Below the pieces are notes generated by a model that searched no databases, was not told the DNA's origin, and saw only the letters and a program-made list of their open reading frames with translations. Both the position numbers and the translations under genes were made by a program. Shown here one piece after another: positions 47,601 through 58,430 of a DNA stretch of 64,000 nucleotides (position 1 is its first letter; each line of letters begins with the position of its first letter). The stretch is from Iris pallida (Eukaryota > Streptophyta > Magnoliopsida > Asparagales > Iridaceae). The stretch spans positions 7,805,492 to 7,869,491 of the forward strand of contig JANAVB010033216.1 of the NCBI GenBank assembly GCA_029216955.1, given 5' to 3'.

Positions 47601-48230
47601 CTAGTCAAACCCAAATCCGACCATCTGTCGTTAACCATGGCGCGATCGAGACGAGAGTATTGCCTACGCAAACCCTCTTGCATGTTGCACCAAGTGAACT
47701 GATTGCCTTGGAAGGGGATGGCGGAAAGGTGAGCGGTTAAGGCAAAATTATTGAAGTCCTCCATGGCCGAATGGGGGGGGGTCCCGCCCCCCCGATTTCT
47801 CCTCTCTGTAAGAAACCGTGTTAAAATCTCCGATGCACAGCCATGGCAAATCGTCGTGAGGAAGGGAGGGGCCCGACAAAAGTTCCCAAAGAACTTTGCG
47901 CTCCGGTATGCTACAGCTACCATGAATAGCCGAAAAAAGGATGCGAGACTTGAAGGTGGGGTGTTCGACCCAACAGGAGAGGGCTTGGGAGGAGTCGTTT
48001 ATAATGCCGAAGCGAAAGTCGGTTGCACAGAAGATCCAAATGTCGTGACTTCCGGCGATCGCGTTAGGGAAACCCAGCTTGAGTTGAATCTCTTTCATTC
48101 TTTTGTGTTTAATTTTGGGTTCAATAATGACAAGCAGATCAATCCGATGAGCTTTGGTGAGGCTGCTTATACGATTCAAAGTCTGTTTGTTCCCAATGCC
48201 TCGAACATTCCAAGAAAGAATGTTAGGCAT
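44680..48230 (-). pseudogene. L2 ORF2: APE-type endonuclease, reverse transcriptase, zf-RVT domain
   Basis: ATG at 48230. The endonuclease (48230 to about 47500) shows ILSWNVRGIGN, IIEPKIK, the LCIGDFN motif and a terminal SDHSPLLLE motif. RT (about 47000-45800) shows RPISLCNFTNKI, SGFVKGRNITDN, KLDIEKAYDRLDW, GVRQGDPLSATIF and the catalytic YADD at 46178-46167. The C-terminal part shows a zf-RVT-like region (FWHTCIPVKWSILIWRAARR, then C and H residues) and stops at 44680. Three frameshifts lie at homopolymers: G9/C7 at 47773-47793, C7 at 46512-46518 and G7 at 45787-45793. No in-frame stop interrupts the pieces, so ORF2 may really be intact or only just broken. Confidence 0.85.
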
Positions 48231-48252
48231 TAAGGGAGGGGGAAGTGGAGGT

Positions 48253-51200
48253 TTACAGCTTTGCGGCGGATCTCGTGGTCATCGCCGTATGCTGCCTATG
48301 TTTCTTGGATTTCTTCTTTTTCTTGAGCGAATTGTTTCCTGGGCTGTTGCAGACGGGAGCAAGATACCTATCCGAGCTCGGGTGAACGCTATCGCAAACC
48401 GGAGGGGAGATGACAGGGTCTTCACATTCCTCCAGGGCGCAAAGAGGATTGTCTCGATCGAGGAACCCCGCTTGCTGGGCCTGCCAAAATCTTCCTGAGA
48501 GCGGGGAGTGCGGGCGAGGAGGAACGTTGGCTGATCGCAGGGGGGAAGCTGGAATGGCTGAGGGCGGAACCCCGACAACCTCACCTACGGAGTGCGATCT
48601 GAGGTGGACTCCGGGGGTAACGGAGGATGAGGCTTGGGGGGGCAGTGATGGAGAGAGGGGTGTTGGGGGTGTTTTGGAGGGGGACGATGTCAGGTGGATT
48701 GTTAGGGAGGCCAGCGGGGATGAGCGACTCCGAAGAACTGTCAGCCGGATCGAAGTCGAGAGCTTCGAAGGAGTTGTGAAGAGTGATGGCAAGTGAGGGG
48801 GATTGAGGGTTAGAGGGGCGGTCAGAGTCCTACAGCTCCGGAGCGACAACAGCAGAGTCTGAGGCCAATGCTTCGCAGAAATTTAGTATGGTGATGGCGA
48901 GAGAGGAAGAAGGTGCGGAGATATCAGCGGAATGTGATTGGGAACTCTATGCAGGAAGAGCGGGGTTGGGATGGATCCGCGTTGTTTGGCGGGATGAGGG
49001 AACCGCCACAGTGCTACCCTCTCGCCTTGGGGCTGGTTTCTTGAGCTCAGGGTGTGCGCGAAAGCAGTATTGGAGAGAGTGTCCGCTCATCTGGCAGTGT
49101 TGACAGAAAATAATGCTGTTATCATAAACCAGCGCTTGCCTGAATGATTTATCGCCAAGTTCTATCTCTATCTCTGTAGGTGGCTCGATAGCAAGGTCCA
49201 GCTCTACACAAATTTTAGCGTAATTGCATTTAGAGATGTTCCTCGTTTCTTCTGCGACGGTGACAAGGACCCCGAAAGAGCTGGCGATCCTCTTGAGGGC
49301 CGCAGCAGGGAAGCACACAAGAGGGAGATTGGGAAGGATGATCCAGGAGGTGATGATGGTTGAATCGATCTTCGGGTTGAAATCCGGAGACCATTTGACA
49401 ATTTTGGCAAACTGTGAGTCAATTTTGGTCGTGCCTTTCGACCACACTTTGCTGTAGTCCTGATCGGAGGAAAGATGGAGGAACAGGTGTTTGGGATCAA
49501 GAGGAGCTATCCGGTAGGTCGTCGAGAGACCCCATCTGGAGATGGCCTCCCGAACAACAGTGAGTTTGGGACATCCGGATCCGAACTTGAGAACCAAAGT
49601 TCTGATGAAGCTGGGGAAGAGAGGGAGCGGATCTCCTCTCTAGAGAAAGGGACCCGGATCGGGTATCCGTCAGGCGGGGACGTCAGATGGACGTCTGGCA
49701 GGACCACTTCAGCGGCCGGAAGAGGGCCAGACCGAATCCGATCTGGCCGAAGGGCGTCCGCAAAGGAGAGGGTGGGGGTGGTTCTAGAAGCCGAAGGGTC
49801 CAGGCCAGAGGCGATTCCAATACCCAAGGAGGGGACAGCAGTGGCAGGGGCCTTGCAAGGGAGGGGGACTGAGGGAGGGGTCACCAGAACATCGGCGGAG
49901 GGCGGGGGAAAGGCACAGGCAGCGTTCTGAGAGCCCACACCAGCTGCAGTCGGGGGTAAGATGGCTTGCGCCAAGGAAGAGTCCGAGCAAGAAAAGGACT
50001 GGGGGGGAAGAACCACGCCTACGACTGCCTGGGGAATAGATGCCGAACCCAGCAGAGGGCGGTCCGAAAGGGCACCGGAAGACGCACTCCGGGCGGGGAC
50101 GGCCATAGGGGATGAGGAGGAAGCTACACCACCGGAGGAGGCCGGGGTGGCGGCCTGGGGAGGTAGGCCCAGCAGGGAGTGAGCGGAGAAGGGCCACGAG
50201 AGAGCCACCGGGGGCTCACCCTCTGCGCCGGGGGCAAGGGAAGAGGAGGGTGGATGACCGCTGACGACGGTCGCTGCCGAGGTGGCCGGGCGAAGCACCG
50301 AGGGGCTCCCGAGGGGAGGGGGGATCCACCTGCGCAGGGGCGGCTGCGCAAAAAGGGGAGCGGGGGCAGTCACGTGCGCAAGGGGGAGCCTCTCCAACTG
50401 CGCAAAGGGAACAGCTGGAAGACCGTCTCTCGGAAGTGAGAGGATAGGGGGGACCCACGGGCTTCACACGAAGGGGGGCGGTCGTCCGAAATGTGCCTAA
50501 CCGCTAGCGCCAGGGGGGGAAGTGAGTCAGCCACGTGGGAGGGACCCACGTGCTGTGCAAAGAGAGAAGGTTGAAACGCCAGGGGGGAAAGAGTCAGCCA
50601 CGTGGGAGGGACCCACGTGCTGCACAATGAGTGAGGGATCAAGACTTGAGCGCAGGAGAAGTTCAACAGACCGCGCAGGAGAAATGAGTCCAGAATGCTC
50701 CAAAGAGCTGGGGCCCACAGCAAGGGGGCTAGGAACCACTGCGCAAACCGTGGAGAGACCCAGAGCGTCGTCCGAGAAGTCAACGCACGAAGCCCGAGAC
50801 TCGCGTCCCCCGAGGGTGCAGGCCCACGTGGGAGAACGGGGCTGAAGGGACATCCGCGTTCTATCACACGCCACCGGCGCAGGAAACGAGGAGCAGCTGG
50901 CATCGTACGGACGCTGGGCGCCGGTGGAAGAAACATTGGGCCACCGGAGTGGGGCTGCCGCCGGTGGAGGGGCTGGAGTAGCCGCCCCCTCGACCTCAGA
51001 GGGACGGACGGTGACGGGGGCGGAGGGGGGCGGCCAGCTCAGGGGGGGCGCCACTGCGGAGCGAGACCGCCGGAGCAGCTCCGTTGAGCGGTCTATGAGG
51101 TTCACGAGGTCTGGAGGCCAACAGGGATGAGGAGCCTGGAGGGAGGGGAAAACATCCTGGGAGGGAAACGGCCGGTGGCGCCGACCGGCGGGGCCAAGCG

Positions 51201-51630
51201 CCGCCGCGAAGAGGAGAGGCGACGAGGCCAGGTCTTCCCGGGGAGGAGAAAGGGTGAGCTTGGGGATCACCCCGGCGCCGACTGCCTCTGCCGCAAGAGG
51301 CGAGGAGGACCTCAGAGGAGGAGGGGGACCCAAGATCGAAGGGAGGGCAGATCTGGGAGGACGGCGCCTCCGTCCGTAGCGGGAGCGGCCGGGCCGAAGC
51401 CACGCTACAGGACCTGGATGTCCTCCCTCCATGGGGGTCGCAGCGGCAAAGTACGGAGATGCCCGACGATGACGACCGCGGCGGAGCCGGTGGGCGAAGG
51501 GAGAGGGCCTACGAGCCGGCTGCCGGACGGGCGAGGGGGCGGGAGCTCCGGTCGTCAGAGGACGCCATGCCGGGAAGAGGCGGGGGGGAGAGGGATCGGG
51601 GGGGAGGGGACGGGGATCCACAGCCATCAT
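48253..51630 (-). pseudogene. L2 ORF1: DUF4283 and CCHC zinc-knuckle nucleic-acid-binding protein
   Basis: The coding signal spans frames 51630-50527, 50397-49507, 49597-48947 and about 48890-48253. The N-terminal half is Pro/Ser/Arg-rich and GC-rich; this may partly be 5' leader. A DUF4283 core starts at VLKFGSGCPKLTVVREAI and runs through CNYAKICVELDL. A CCHC knuckle, CQHCQMSGHSLQYC (C-x2-C-x4-H-x4-C), follows at about 49110-49065. The C-terminal piece ends in a basic KKKKKSKKHRQH stretch, possibly a nuclear signal. Frameshifts lie near 49550-49600 and 48850-48950. Known role: RNA chaperone/RNP partner for LINE retrotransposition. Confidence 0.6.
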
Positions 51631-51640
51631 TTATGATATC

Positions 51641-51707
<67 letters not shown>

Positions 51708-51864
51708 TATATACATGAGTATTTATGAGTGTGTATTTTTATAAGTATTGTGTGTGTGTGTGTGTGCAAGGGAAATGGTATGTGAGAATGGTATGTGAGA
51801 GTGGTATGTGAGAGTGGTGAGAGTGTGTGTGTATTTGTGTTGTGTGAGGGTGTGTGTGTGTTTG

Positions 51865-51917
<53 letters not shown>

Positions 51918-51967
51918 TATGAATGTGTATATATATATATATTTTTTTTATATATATATAGATATGA

Positions 51968-52056
<89 letters not shown>

Positions 52057-52064
52057 TGTGCATT

Positions 52065-52108
<44 letters not shown>

Positions 52109-52330
52109 TGTGCATTTACATATGTATATGGATATGGGTGTGTATGTATGTATATAGATAGATATGTGAGTGTTGTGTGTATATATACATAGATATATAT
52201 ATATATATAGATGGTTAGATAGATATATATATAAATATATATAGATGGATATAGATATATATAGAGGGATATATATATATATAGGGATATATATATATAT
52301 ATATAGATAGATATATATATAGAGAGAGAT
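51641..52330. repeat. TA/TG-rich microsatellite block, Z 5' LTR
   Basis: TA runs alternate with TGTGTGTG and GTGAGAGTGG words; the same block is at 61080-61970 in the 3' LTR with different run lengths. Tyr/Ile repeat frames on both strands are artefacts. Confidence 0.95.
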
Positions 52331-53110
52331 AGGAAGTAGGGATGAAGAAGAATAGAAGGAGAAGAATAAGAAACAGCCACAGCAGCAGCACCAGCTGCAG
52401 TAATAGCAGCAGCAGCCCTGGCAGCAGCTGCTGCCAGGCAAAACCCCCCTAGTGCTTTCACCTATTAAACCCCCCCCCCCCCTTTATCTATATATATGTA
52501 TATATATATATAGATATATATATATATATGTATATATAAGTTGGTAGATAGTTAAAATTAGAAGAGGTTTAAGGAATTAGAAGTTAGAAAAGAATAAGAA
52601 GAAGTTAGAAGGAAGGAATTAGAAGAATTTAGAAGAATATGAAGAAAAGAGGGAAATAGGAAATAGAGGGGATCGAGTTAGAGGGCGAAACGGAGCTCGG
52701 AGTATCGGAATGAGTTGAAACTTGGTGTGGGGCAAGAATACATGAATTAGATTTTGCGGGTAGGCTCCCGAATGGAAATCGGGGTTGTAGGGCGCCGGTA
52801 TCGTGTCGTACCATTGCGTATCTTGAAATATTCAAGATACAGGCAATATGCCGTAAGATGGACTAGATGTCCACTTTACTTAGGTATCTTGGTAGGTAAT
52901 ATATGTATAGGCTAGTATCTTACTACCCTAGGGAGCTCGGGTCAAAATACCAAGCGTAGGTAGGCTAACTTGATAATTGCCTAAGCTAGAATTTTACCCT
53001 TTTTAAGGGTAAAATAGGATATTGGCCTACGGCCAAGATTTGAGTTTCGAAGTCCAATATGGACTTGGAAATGGGTTGTAGAGGTTGGTAATAGTTAGAA
53101 ATAGTCGCTT

Positions 53111-53490
53111 AGACCTTGTCTTGACCCCGGTTGACCACGGTTAACTTTTTAGACCAAAAGTCAACTATGGGTCAATGCTTTACCCAATTTAGTCCCAAAT
53201 TCCTTTAGACTTGTGTAGTTGACCGAAAGTCAACTATTAGTCACCACTGACCCTAGAGTTGACCTAGAGTTGACCAGAGTTGACCAGGGTTGACCAGTTG
53301 ACCAAAAGTCAACTGTAGGCCAACTCTTGACCCCGTTTGACTTTCTTCGACTTGTTTTGACCTGTGATGACTGGTATGACCTAGGATTAACTTGGTTTGG
53401 ATTAGATTGACTTGATATAACTTGATTTGACCTAGATTAACTTGACAGGACTTAGTGTGACTCAGTGAGACCTAGTTTGACCTAGATTGC
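53111..53490 (+). promoter_or_regulatory. TTGAC (W-box) array in the Z 5' LTR
   Basis: I count about 14-15 TTGAC words (mostly TTGACC or TTGACT) plus 4 GTCAA words in about 380 bp, where fewer than one of either orientation is expected by chance. Known: TTGAC(C/T) is the WRKY-binding W-box. The array is kept at 62690-63070 in the 3' LTR, so it belongs to the element. It lies over 1.4 kb upstream of the LTR end. Confidence 0.55.
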
Positions 53491-54912
53491 ATATCATTCA
53501 TTGTGAATCATTTCTAAACTTGTTTAAACCTAAATTAACATACAGTTTCTCATCTTTAGGTCTCTGATTTTCCACTCTGAGCATTGATATACCATACAGC
53601 TCAAGACAGCAGGCGAGTACATTCACTGATAGTTTTCATTGTCTTGATATTTGCTATATCCGATTCAGTCGTAGTATCTTACTTGATTCTCAGACACGAT
53701 AGTTCACGGACTAGTATTGTCGGATTCCTGTCATGAGATGTCATTCTTGGATTTCTTGGGATACTGGTACTTGCTTAGTCTTAATTTTCGTACTTGTATT
53801 GATGCCAATTTCTGAAGAGGACTTGCTTCCCTCTTTGGGAATCCCGCGTCATGACGTGCTATGTCCGGATCCGTATACTATTCGGGAAAATGGGGAATAT
53901 TATAGATAGTGTGATCAATGCCCACCTTGAGTTACTACTTGTATCATAGCTATACCCTTACCTCACGATGGATATAGCCTGACCTGTGTTACTACTTGCT
54001 CCATAGCTTACCATCCCGGTCGGACAGAGTCCATGCACTTGTAGCCGGTCGGCTGGAAGCCTGATTCTTGACCCATACCGATCATATTAGGCTATAATGT
54101 TCGAGGCACATTTTATATTTACTTTTCTTGTTATATATCCTGTTCTGTTCTACATTCAGTACTTTCTCATCATGCATGATATACAGTTACTCACATGCTC
54201 TACATGCCTTTACATTGTATCTTGATTGGAGACTAAGTTCTGCTCGGAAGAGGAGTTACAACCCCGATCCTTGTTTGGTTTAAGGGTTGTAACTCGGCTT
54301 CCGAACGGTTCCCAAGTCTTTATATATCTTTATCTTGTAGTTCATTATACTGTCTCTTATAGAACTTGTCAATTCACATGGAACTGCTGTTAGTGTTTGT
54401 ACTTGCTCATTTTTCTGACAGGATACCGTTATGATATATTACAGATGACTCTGAGGCGGACTGCTCGACCTATTATGGGCTCGAGTTAGATGGAGTAGCC
54501 TTAGATCGTGGCCTTATAGTAGAGCCACTAGATTTTATACTTCCAGAGTAGTGTAGGTTAGCTAGGTTTGACTGGACTGCGATCCAACTAGCTTTATCAG
54601 ACTGTAGTTTCTATATTATATTTTGATATCCTGTGATGTTGTATATATCTGGGCTTGTACTGGAATCTGGACTTATTTACTCTTTCATCTATCATATGTC
54701 TTTCCTTCTGAGCTATGTACCTTAGTTTTATTCTGTGATTGAGACTGTATTGTTATGTCACCTCCATTCGGAGAGTATATACTGTACAGGTACATTTAAC
54801 TGTTAGTCATAGTATTTACAGACGTTATATACAGCGTTCTACCGCCGATACTGCGGCGTAGGCTGGACGTACCTACGTGTTCGTGCCCCTCATAAGGGTG
54901 CGGGTCGTGACA

Positions 54913-55171
54913 CATTTTTGTGGTAGCCCAGGCAGGTCCAGTGTCACAATTAGTGCGATCTCGTAATGGTGCTCGACTTAGAGTACTGATTACGAGCCTG
55001 CAATTAGGACGTAGGACCTGGGATATGATAGGAGTTTCTCAATCACACTTAGGAAAAATTTTTTGATCTTTTGATTATTATGATTACTTCTCTTGTATTA
55101 AATTAACTGTCCTTTTTGATAATATCTACTCATGTGCCACATTGATCTCTTTGTTTCAATTCGTCTCCAGG
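54913..55171 (+). other. Z leader with probable primer-binding site
   Basis: The LTR end is followed by CATTTTTG and TGGTAGCCCAGGCAGGTC (from 54920). The TGGTA start fits a tRNA-CCA-pairing PBS, but the rest departs from the initiator tRNA-Met pattern (TGGTATCAGAGC). X and Y have TGGTGGCCTATG(C/T)AGGTC at the same place, so the PBS has either changed together in this group or uses another tRNA. The leader ends at the gag ATG, 55172. Confidence 0.5.
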
Positions 55172-56712
55172 ATGACGAAGACGCATCCGCAGGCCTCTGG
55201 ATCGAGTAGCTTGCCCGAGAGATCTGACCTGGTCGAGGAGGAGGTTCATGAGACTGCCCCCAGTGATTCTACTATTCCGGAGACCCCGGCAGTTGCACAG
55301 GGAAGTCTACCACCTCCACCCCAGAGGGTTACGATCGTTGTTCCAGAGATACCACCGCCACCACCACCGATATCGACGGATACACATCATATGTTCCTAC
55401 ACCTTCAGCAGATGATGGAGACACAACGGGCCCAGGCAGAGGCGTCGCAGCGCCAGTCGGAGGCGTCACACCGTTAGATCGAGATGCTGAGGCAGAGTAT
55501 GGAGAACTCGCATCAGCTTGCACTGGCAGTAGTGGAGAGAGTGGCACCGGGTACGGTGTAGGTCCCTACTGGCCAGCAGCCGTACCAGCAGCAATCTAGG
55601 CCGGGGACAGTATTAGACTTTAGGAAGATAAGCTCCAGGGACTTCACAGGCACAGAGGGCATCCTTTATGCAGACGACTGGCTAGAGGATGTGCAGCGGA
55701 GCATGGAGCTGGCAGAGCTTCCTAGAGCACTTTAGGTTTCGGCCGCAGCCAGCCGATTCTTCGATATTGTGCTGACATGGTACCGTACGGATCCTCATGC
55801 GTCGGTGAGAGGGCTGACATGGGAGAACTTTCGGAGGCTCTTCAAGGATAAGTTCTTCCTGGACGTGGCTCTTATAGCATTGGAGGGCCAGTTCGTGGGT
55901 CTAGTGCAGGAGAACTCGCCGGTGGACGAGTATGCGGCTGAGTTCTTCTGCCTTAGCAGGTTCGCTCCCGATATGATCCAGAATGAAGGGCAGAAGGCTC
56001 GTAAGTTCCACAGGGGACTTATTCATGCAGTGTGCACCCGCACCTCGGGTCGCCGTGACGCGACGTTCGATCAGATATTGATGGACGTGCAGATTACAGA
56101 GGAGGACTTCGGCCTCAAGCCGAAGAGGAGCGGAGATACTATGGGGGCGAGTTCCAGTGTGGGACCGGCCAAGCGCCCCTATATTTAGCAGCAGTAGAGG
56201 CCGTTTCAGCAGCAGCCTCTATTACAGATTCAGCAGGCACCGGCGCGTGCCCAGCAGCATCAAGGTCAGGGCCAGAGACAGACCCAGCAGTATACTTTCT
56301 GCGGAAAGATGGGACACAGCAGAGACGTATTCCAGAGGAGGTTAGGCGCTTGCCTATTTTGTGGAGGGACCGACCACCAGCTGAAGGGCTGTCCTGCTCG
56401 GGCAGCCAAGGGAGGCCAGGACAGGGTACAGCCGGCTAGAGGACCAGCGGTTCAGCAGAGGGGTCCTCCACTTCAGACCCAGCAGCAGCATTTTGTCCAG
56501 CACCAGAGGGGAGCACCTGCGGGCAGGGTGTTCGCTTTGGCAGCAGAGGAGGAGGTAGAGCCCGTGGGAGATGTTGTAGCAGGTCATGTTCTCCTAGATT
56601 CTTTTCCTGCTTTCGCCTTGTTTGATTCTGGAGCGACCCATAGTTTTGTGTCTGTTTCTTTTGCTTTTAGACACAATATTATTACTGAATATATGGTAGG
56701 ACTTGCAAGCTT
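55172..56712 (+). pseudogene. gag: Z Gag and protease segment (chromovirus), with stops
   Basis: ATG at 55172 (MTKTHPQASGSSSLPERSD). Gag core: LDFRKISSRDFTGTEG, then WYRTDPHASVRGLTWENFRR and LSRFAPDMIQNEGQKARKF, the usual Ty3/gypsy capsid pattern. Two knuckles: a decayed CGKMGHSRD region and an intact CLFCGGTDHQLKGC (C-x2-C-x4-H-x4-C). Protease has the active-site DSGATHSFVS at 56624. In-frame TAG codons are at 55475, 55559, 55733, 56186 and 56195; each can come from a one-base change, usually CAG to TAG. A frameshift between about 56640 and 56712 moves pol into another frame. Confidence 0.8.
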
Positions 56713-58430
56713 ATGACCGGAGGAGGTATTATCCTGGTTAATAATATTTGTAAGGGGCGGAGAGTCACACTGAGAGGCCGGGACTTGAGTGCGTGTCTAT
56801 TCGTAATGCCCCTACCGAGGTACGATATGGTACTTGGTATGGATTGGTTGAGCATGCACCATGCTAGCATTGATTACAGAGCAGGCAGAGTTCTTTTTAG
56901 GACGCCGGGAGAGCCAGAGATCGAGTTTGCTCGAGGAGCAGCGGAGCCGGAGGCTGGATTCTGTAGAGCTTTGTTGGCGGGGCAGGATTTGCCACATCCA
57001 TTGATTGCTGAATTCTCGGATGTCTTTTCTGAGGAGTTGCCGGGGATGCCGCCAGATAGGGACATTGAGTTCTCTATAGACTTGGTGCCGGACGTCGAGC
57101 CCATTTTACAGCATGTCTATAGGGTGAACAACAGCGAGTTGATAGAGCTGAAGAAGCAAGTCGACGAGCTGCAGGACAAAGGGTTCATCAGATCCAGTTT
57201 TTTGTCCTAGGGAGCGCCAGTCCTGTTTGTGCCGAAGAAGGACGGTACGTCCCGCATGTGCATTGATTACCGGGCGCTCAACAACCTCACTATCAAGAAT
57301 AGGTACCCTTTGCCGAGGATCGACAACTTGTTCTATCAGCTGAGTGGGGCAAAGGTCTTTTCGAAGATAGATTTGAGGTCCGGGTATCACCAGCTGAAGG
57401 TGAGACGGGATGACATTCCCAAGACGGCATTTCGGACTCGGTACGGCCAGTACGAGTTTACAGTGATGCCATTTGGGTTGACCAATGCTCCCGCGGTATT
57501 CATGAACTTGATAAACAAGGTATTCCATCAGTACCTTGACAAGTTCGTGATGGTCTTCATAGACGATATCTTGATCTATTCGAAGACGCAGGAGGAGCAT
57601 GAGGAGCACTTGAGAGTTATGTTAGAGACTCTGAGGAGGGAGCAACTCTACGGGAAGCTTTTGAAGTGTGAGTTCTTCTTAGACCAGGTGGAGTTCCTAG
57701 GTCATGTTGTGATCGAGCACGGGATTTCAGTAGACCAGAGGAAGATTTCGGCAGTAGAGTCTTGGTCTACGCCCAGTTCAGTTGCCGAGGTTCGGAGCTT
57801 TCTGGGTTTGGCTGGCTATTACCGGAAGTTCGTCCAGGACTTCTCGCGGATTGCAGAGTCGATGACTAGACTCACCAGGAAGGACGTGGAGTTCGTCTGG
57901 ACTGTTGAGTGTCAGACTGCATTCGATGAGCTGAAGAGGAGGTTGACTTCAGCTTCGATCCTGACTTTGCCATCTGGGTCAGGAGGGTTCTCGATCTTCA
58001 GCGATGCTTCCGAAAAGGGTTTAGGGTGTGTTCTTCAGCAGCACGGGAAGGTGATTGCCTATGCATCCAGGCAGTTGCGTCCTCATGAGAAGAACTATCC
58101 TACTCATGATCTGGAGTTGGCCGCGGTTATTTTTGCTTTGAAGTTATGGAAGTATTACCTGTACGGAGAGCGAGTTGAGATCTTCACAGATCACAAGAGC
58201 TTGAAGTACGTGTTCACTCAGAAGGAGTTGAACATGCGATAGAGGCGGTGGTTAGAGCTGATGAAGGACTTCGATATATCCTTGCAGTACCATCCGGGGA
58301 AGGCCAACGTAGTTGCAGATGCCTTGAGCAGGTATCCAGTTGCTATGTTCTTGACGACAGATCGTTATTTGTTGGTCGACCTGGATAGTTTGGGTATCGA
58401 GGTCATTATTTCGGTCATGGAGATCCAGAT
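56713..58430 (+). pseudogene. pol: Z reverse transcriptase and RNase H
   Basis: The end of protease (DMVLGMDWL) leads into [48 protein letters not shown], the catalytic FIDDIL at 57556 and FLGHVV. RNase H follows with [16 protein letters not shown] and FTDHKSLK, its acidic residues kept. TAG at 57208 falls where the family has Trp (SxWGAP). TAG at 58240 falls where Gln is usual (MRQRRW). A frameshift near 58400-58430 leads to the integrase frame. Confidence 0.85.

Larger units (their letters stand above)
44485..51640 (-). mobile_element. L2: plant L1-type LINE, near full length, 7.2 kb
   Basis: The minus-strand element has a GC-rich start near 51640, ORF1 with DUF4283 and a zinc knuckle, and ORF2 with endonuclease, RT and a C-terminal zf-RVT-like domain. 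Its 3' end has AATAAA (44507-44502) and a short A-run (44489-44485). It is inserted in a TA microsatellite of the Z 5' LTR, so no target duplication can be read. The Z 3' LTR has no LINE at this place. ORF2 has no in-frame stop codons apart from frameshifts. Confidence 0.85.
43762..54912 (+). mobile_element. Z: 5' LTR of a Ty3/gypsy chromovirus, split by LINE L2
   Basis: Starts TGTCACCCTCAC at 43762 and ends GGGTCGTGACA at 54912. It matches the 3' LTR from 60044 throughout. Without L2 it is about 4.0 kb. Left part 43762-44484, right part 51641-54912. Contains AT/TG microsatellites (51641-52330), a CAG-rich stretch (52377-52435), a C10 run near 52470, a TTGAC array (53111-53490) and the CCGCCGATACTGCGGCG hairpin-like word at 54842-54858. 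Non-coding. Confidence 0.85.

Noticed and set aside
46347..48233. Plus-strand open frames opposite LINE ORF2, up to 212 residues
   Set aside because: They are mirror frames of a clear minus-strand endonuclease/RT and show no family pattern of their own.
50527..51636. Overlapping Pro/Arg/Gly-rich frames on both strands at the start of L2
   Set aside because: High GC content keeps many frames open. I treat the minus strand as leader and ORF1 N-terminus only because of its position, and the plus strand as noise.
51739..52461. Long open frames of alternating Tyr/Ile (also at 38102-38974, 60681-60905 and 61114-62090)
   Set aside because: They are translations of TA/TG microsatellites, open on both strands, with no conserved sequence outside the repeat.
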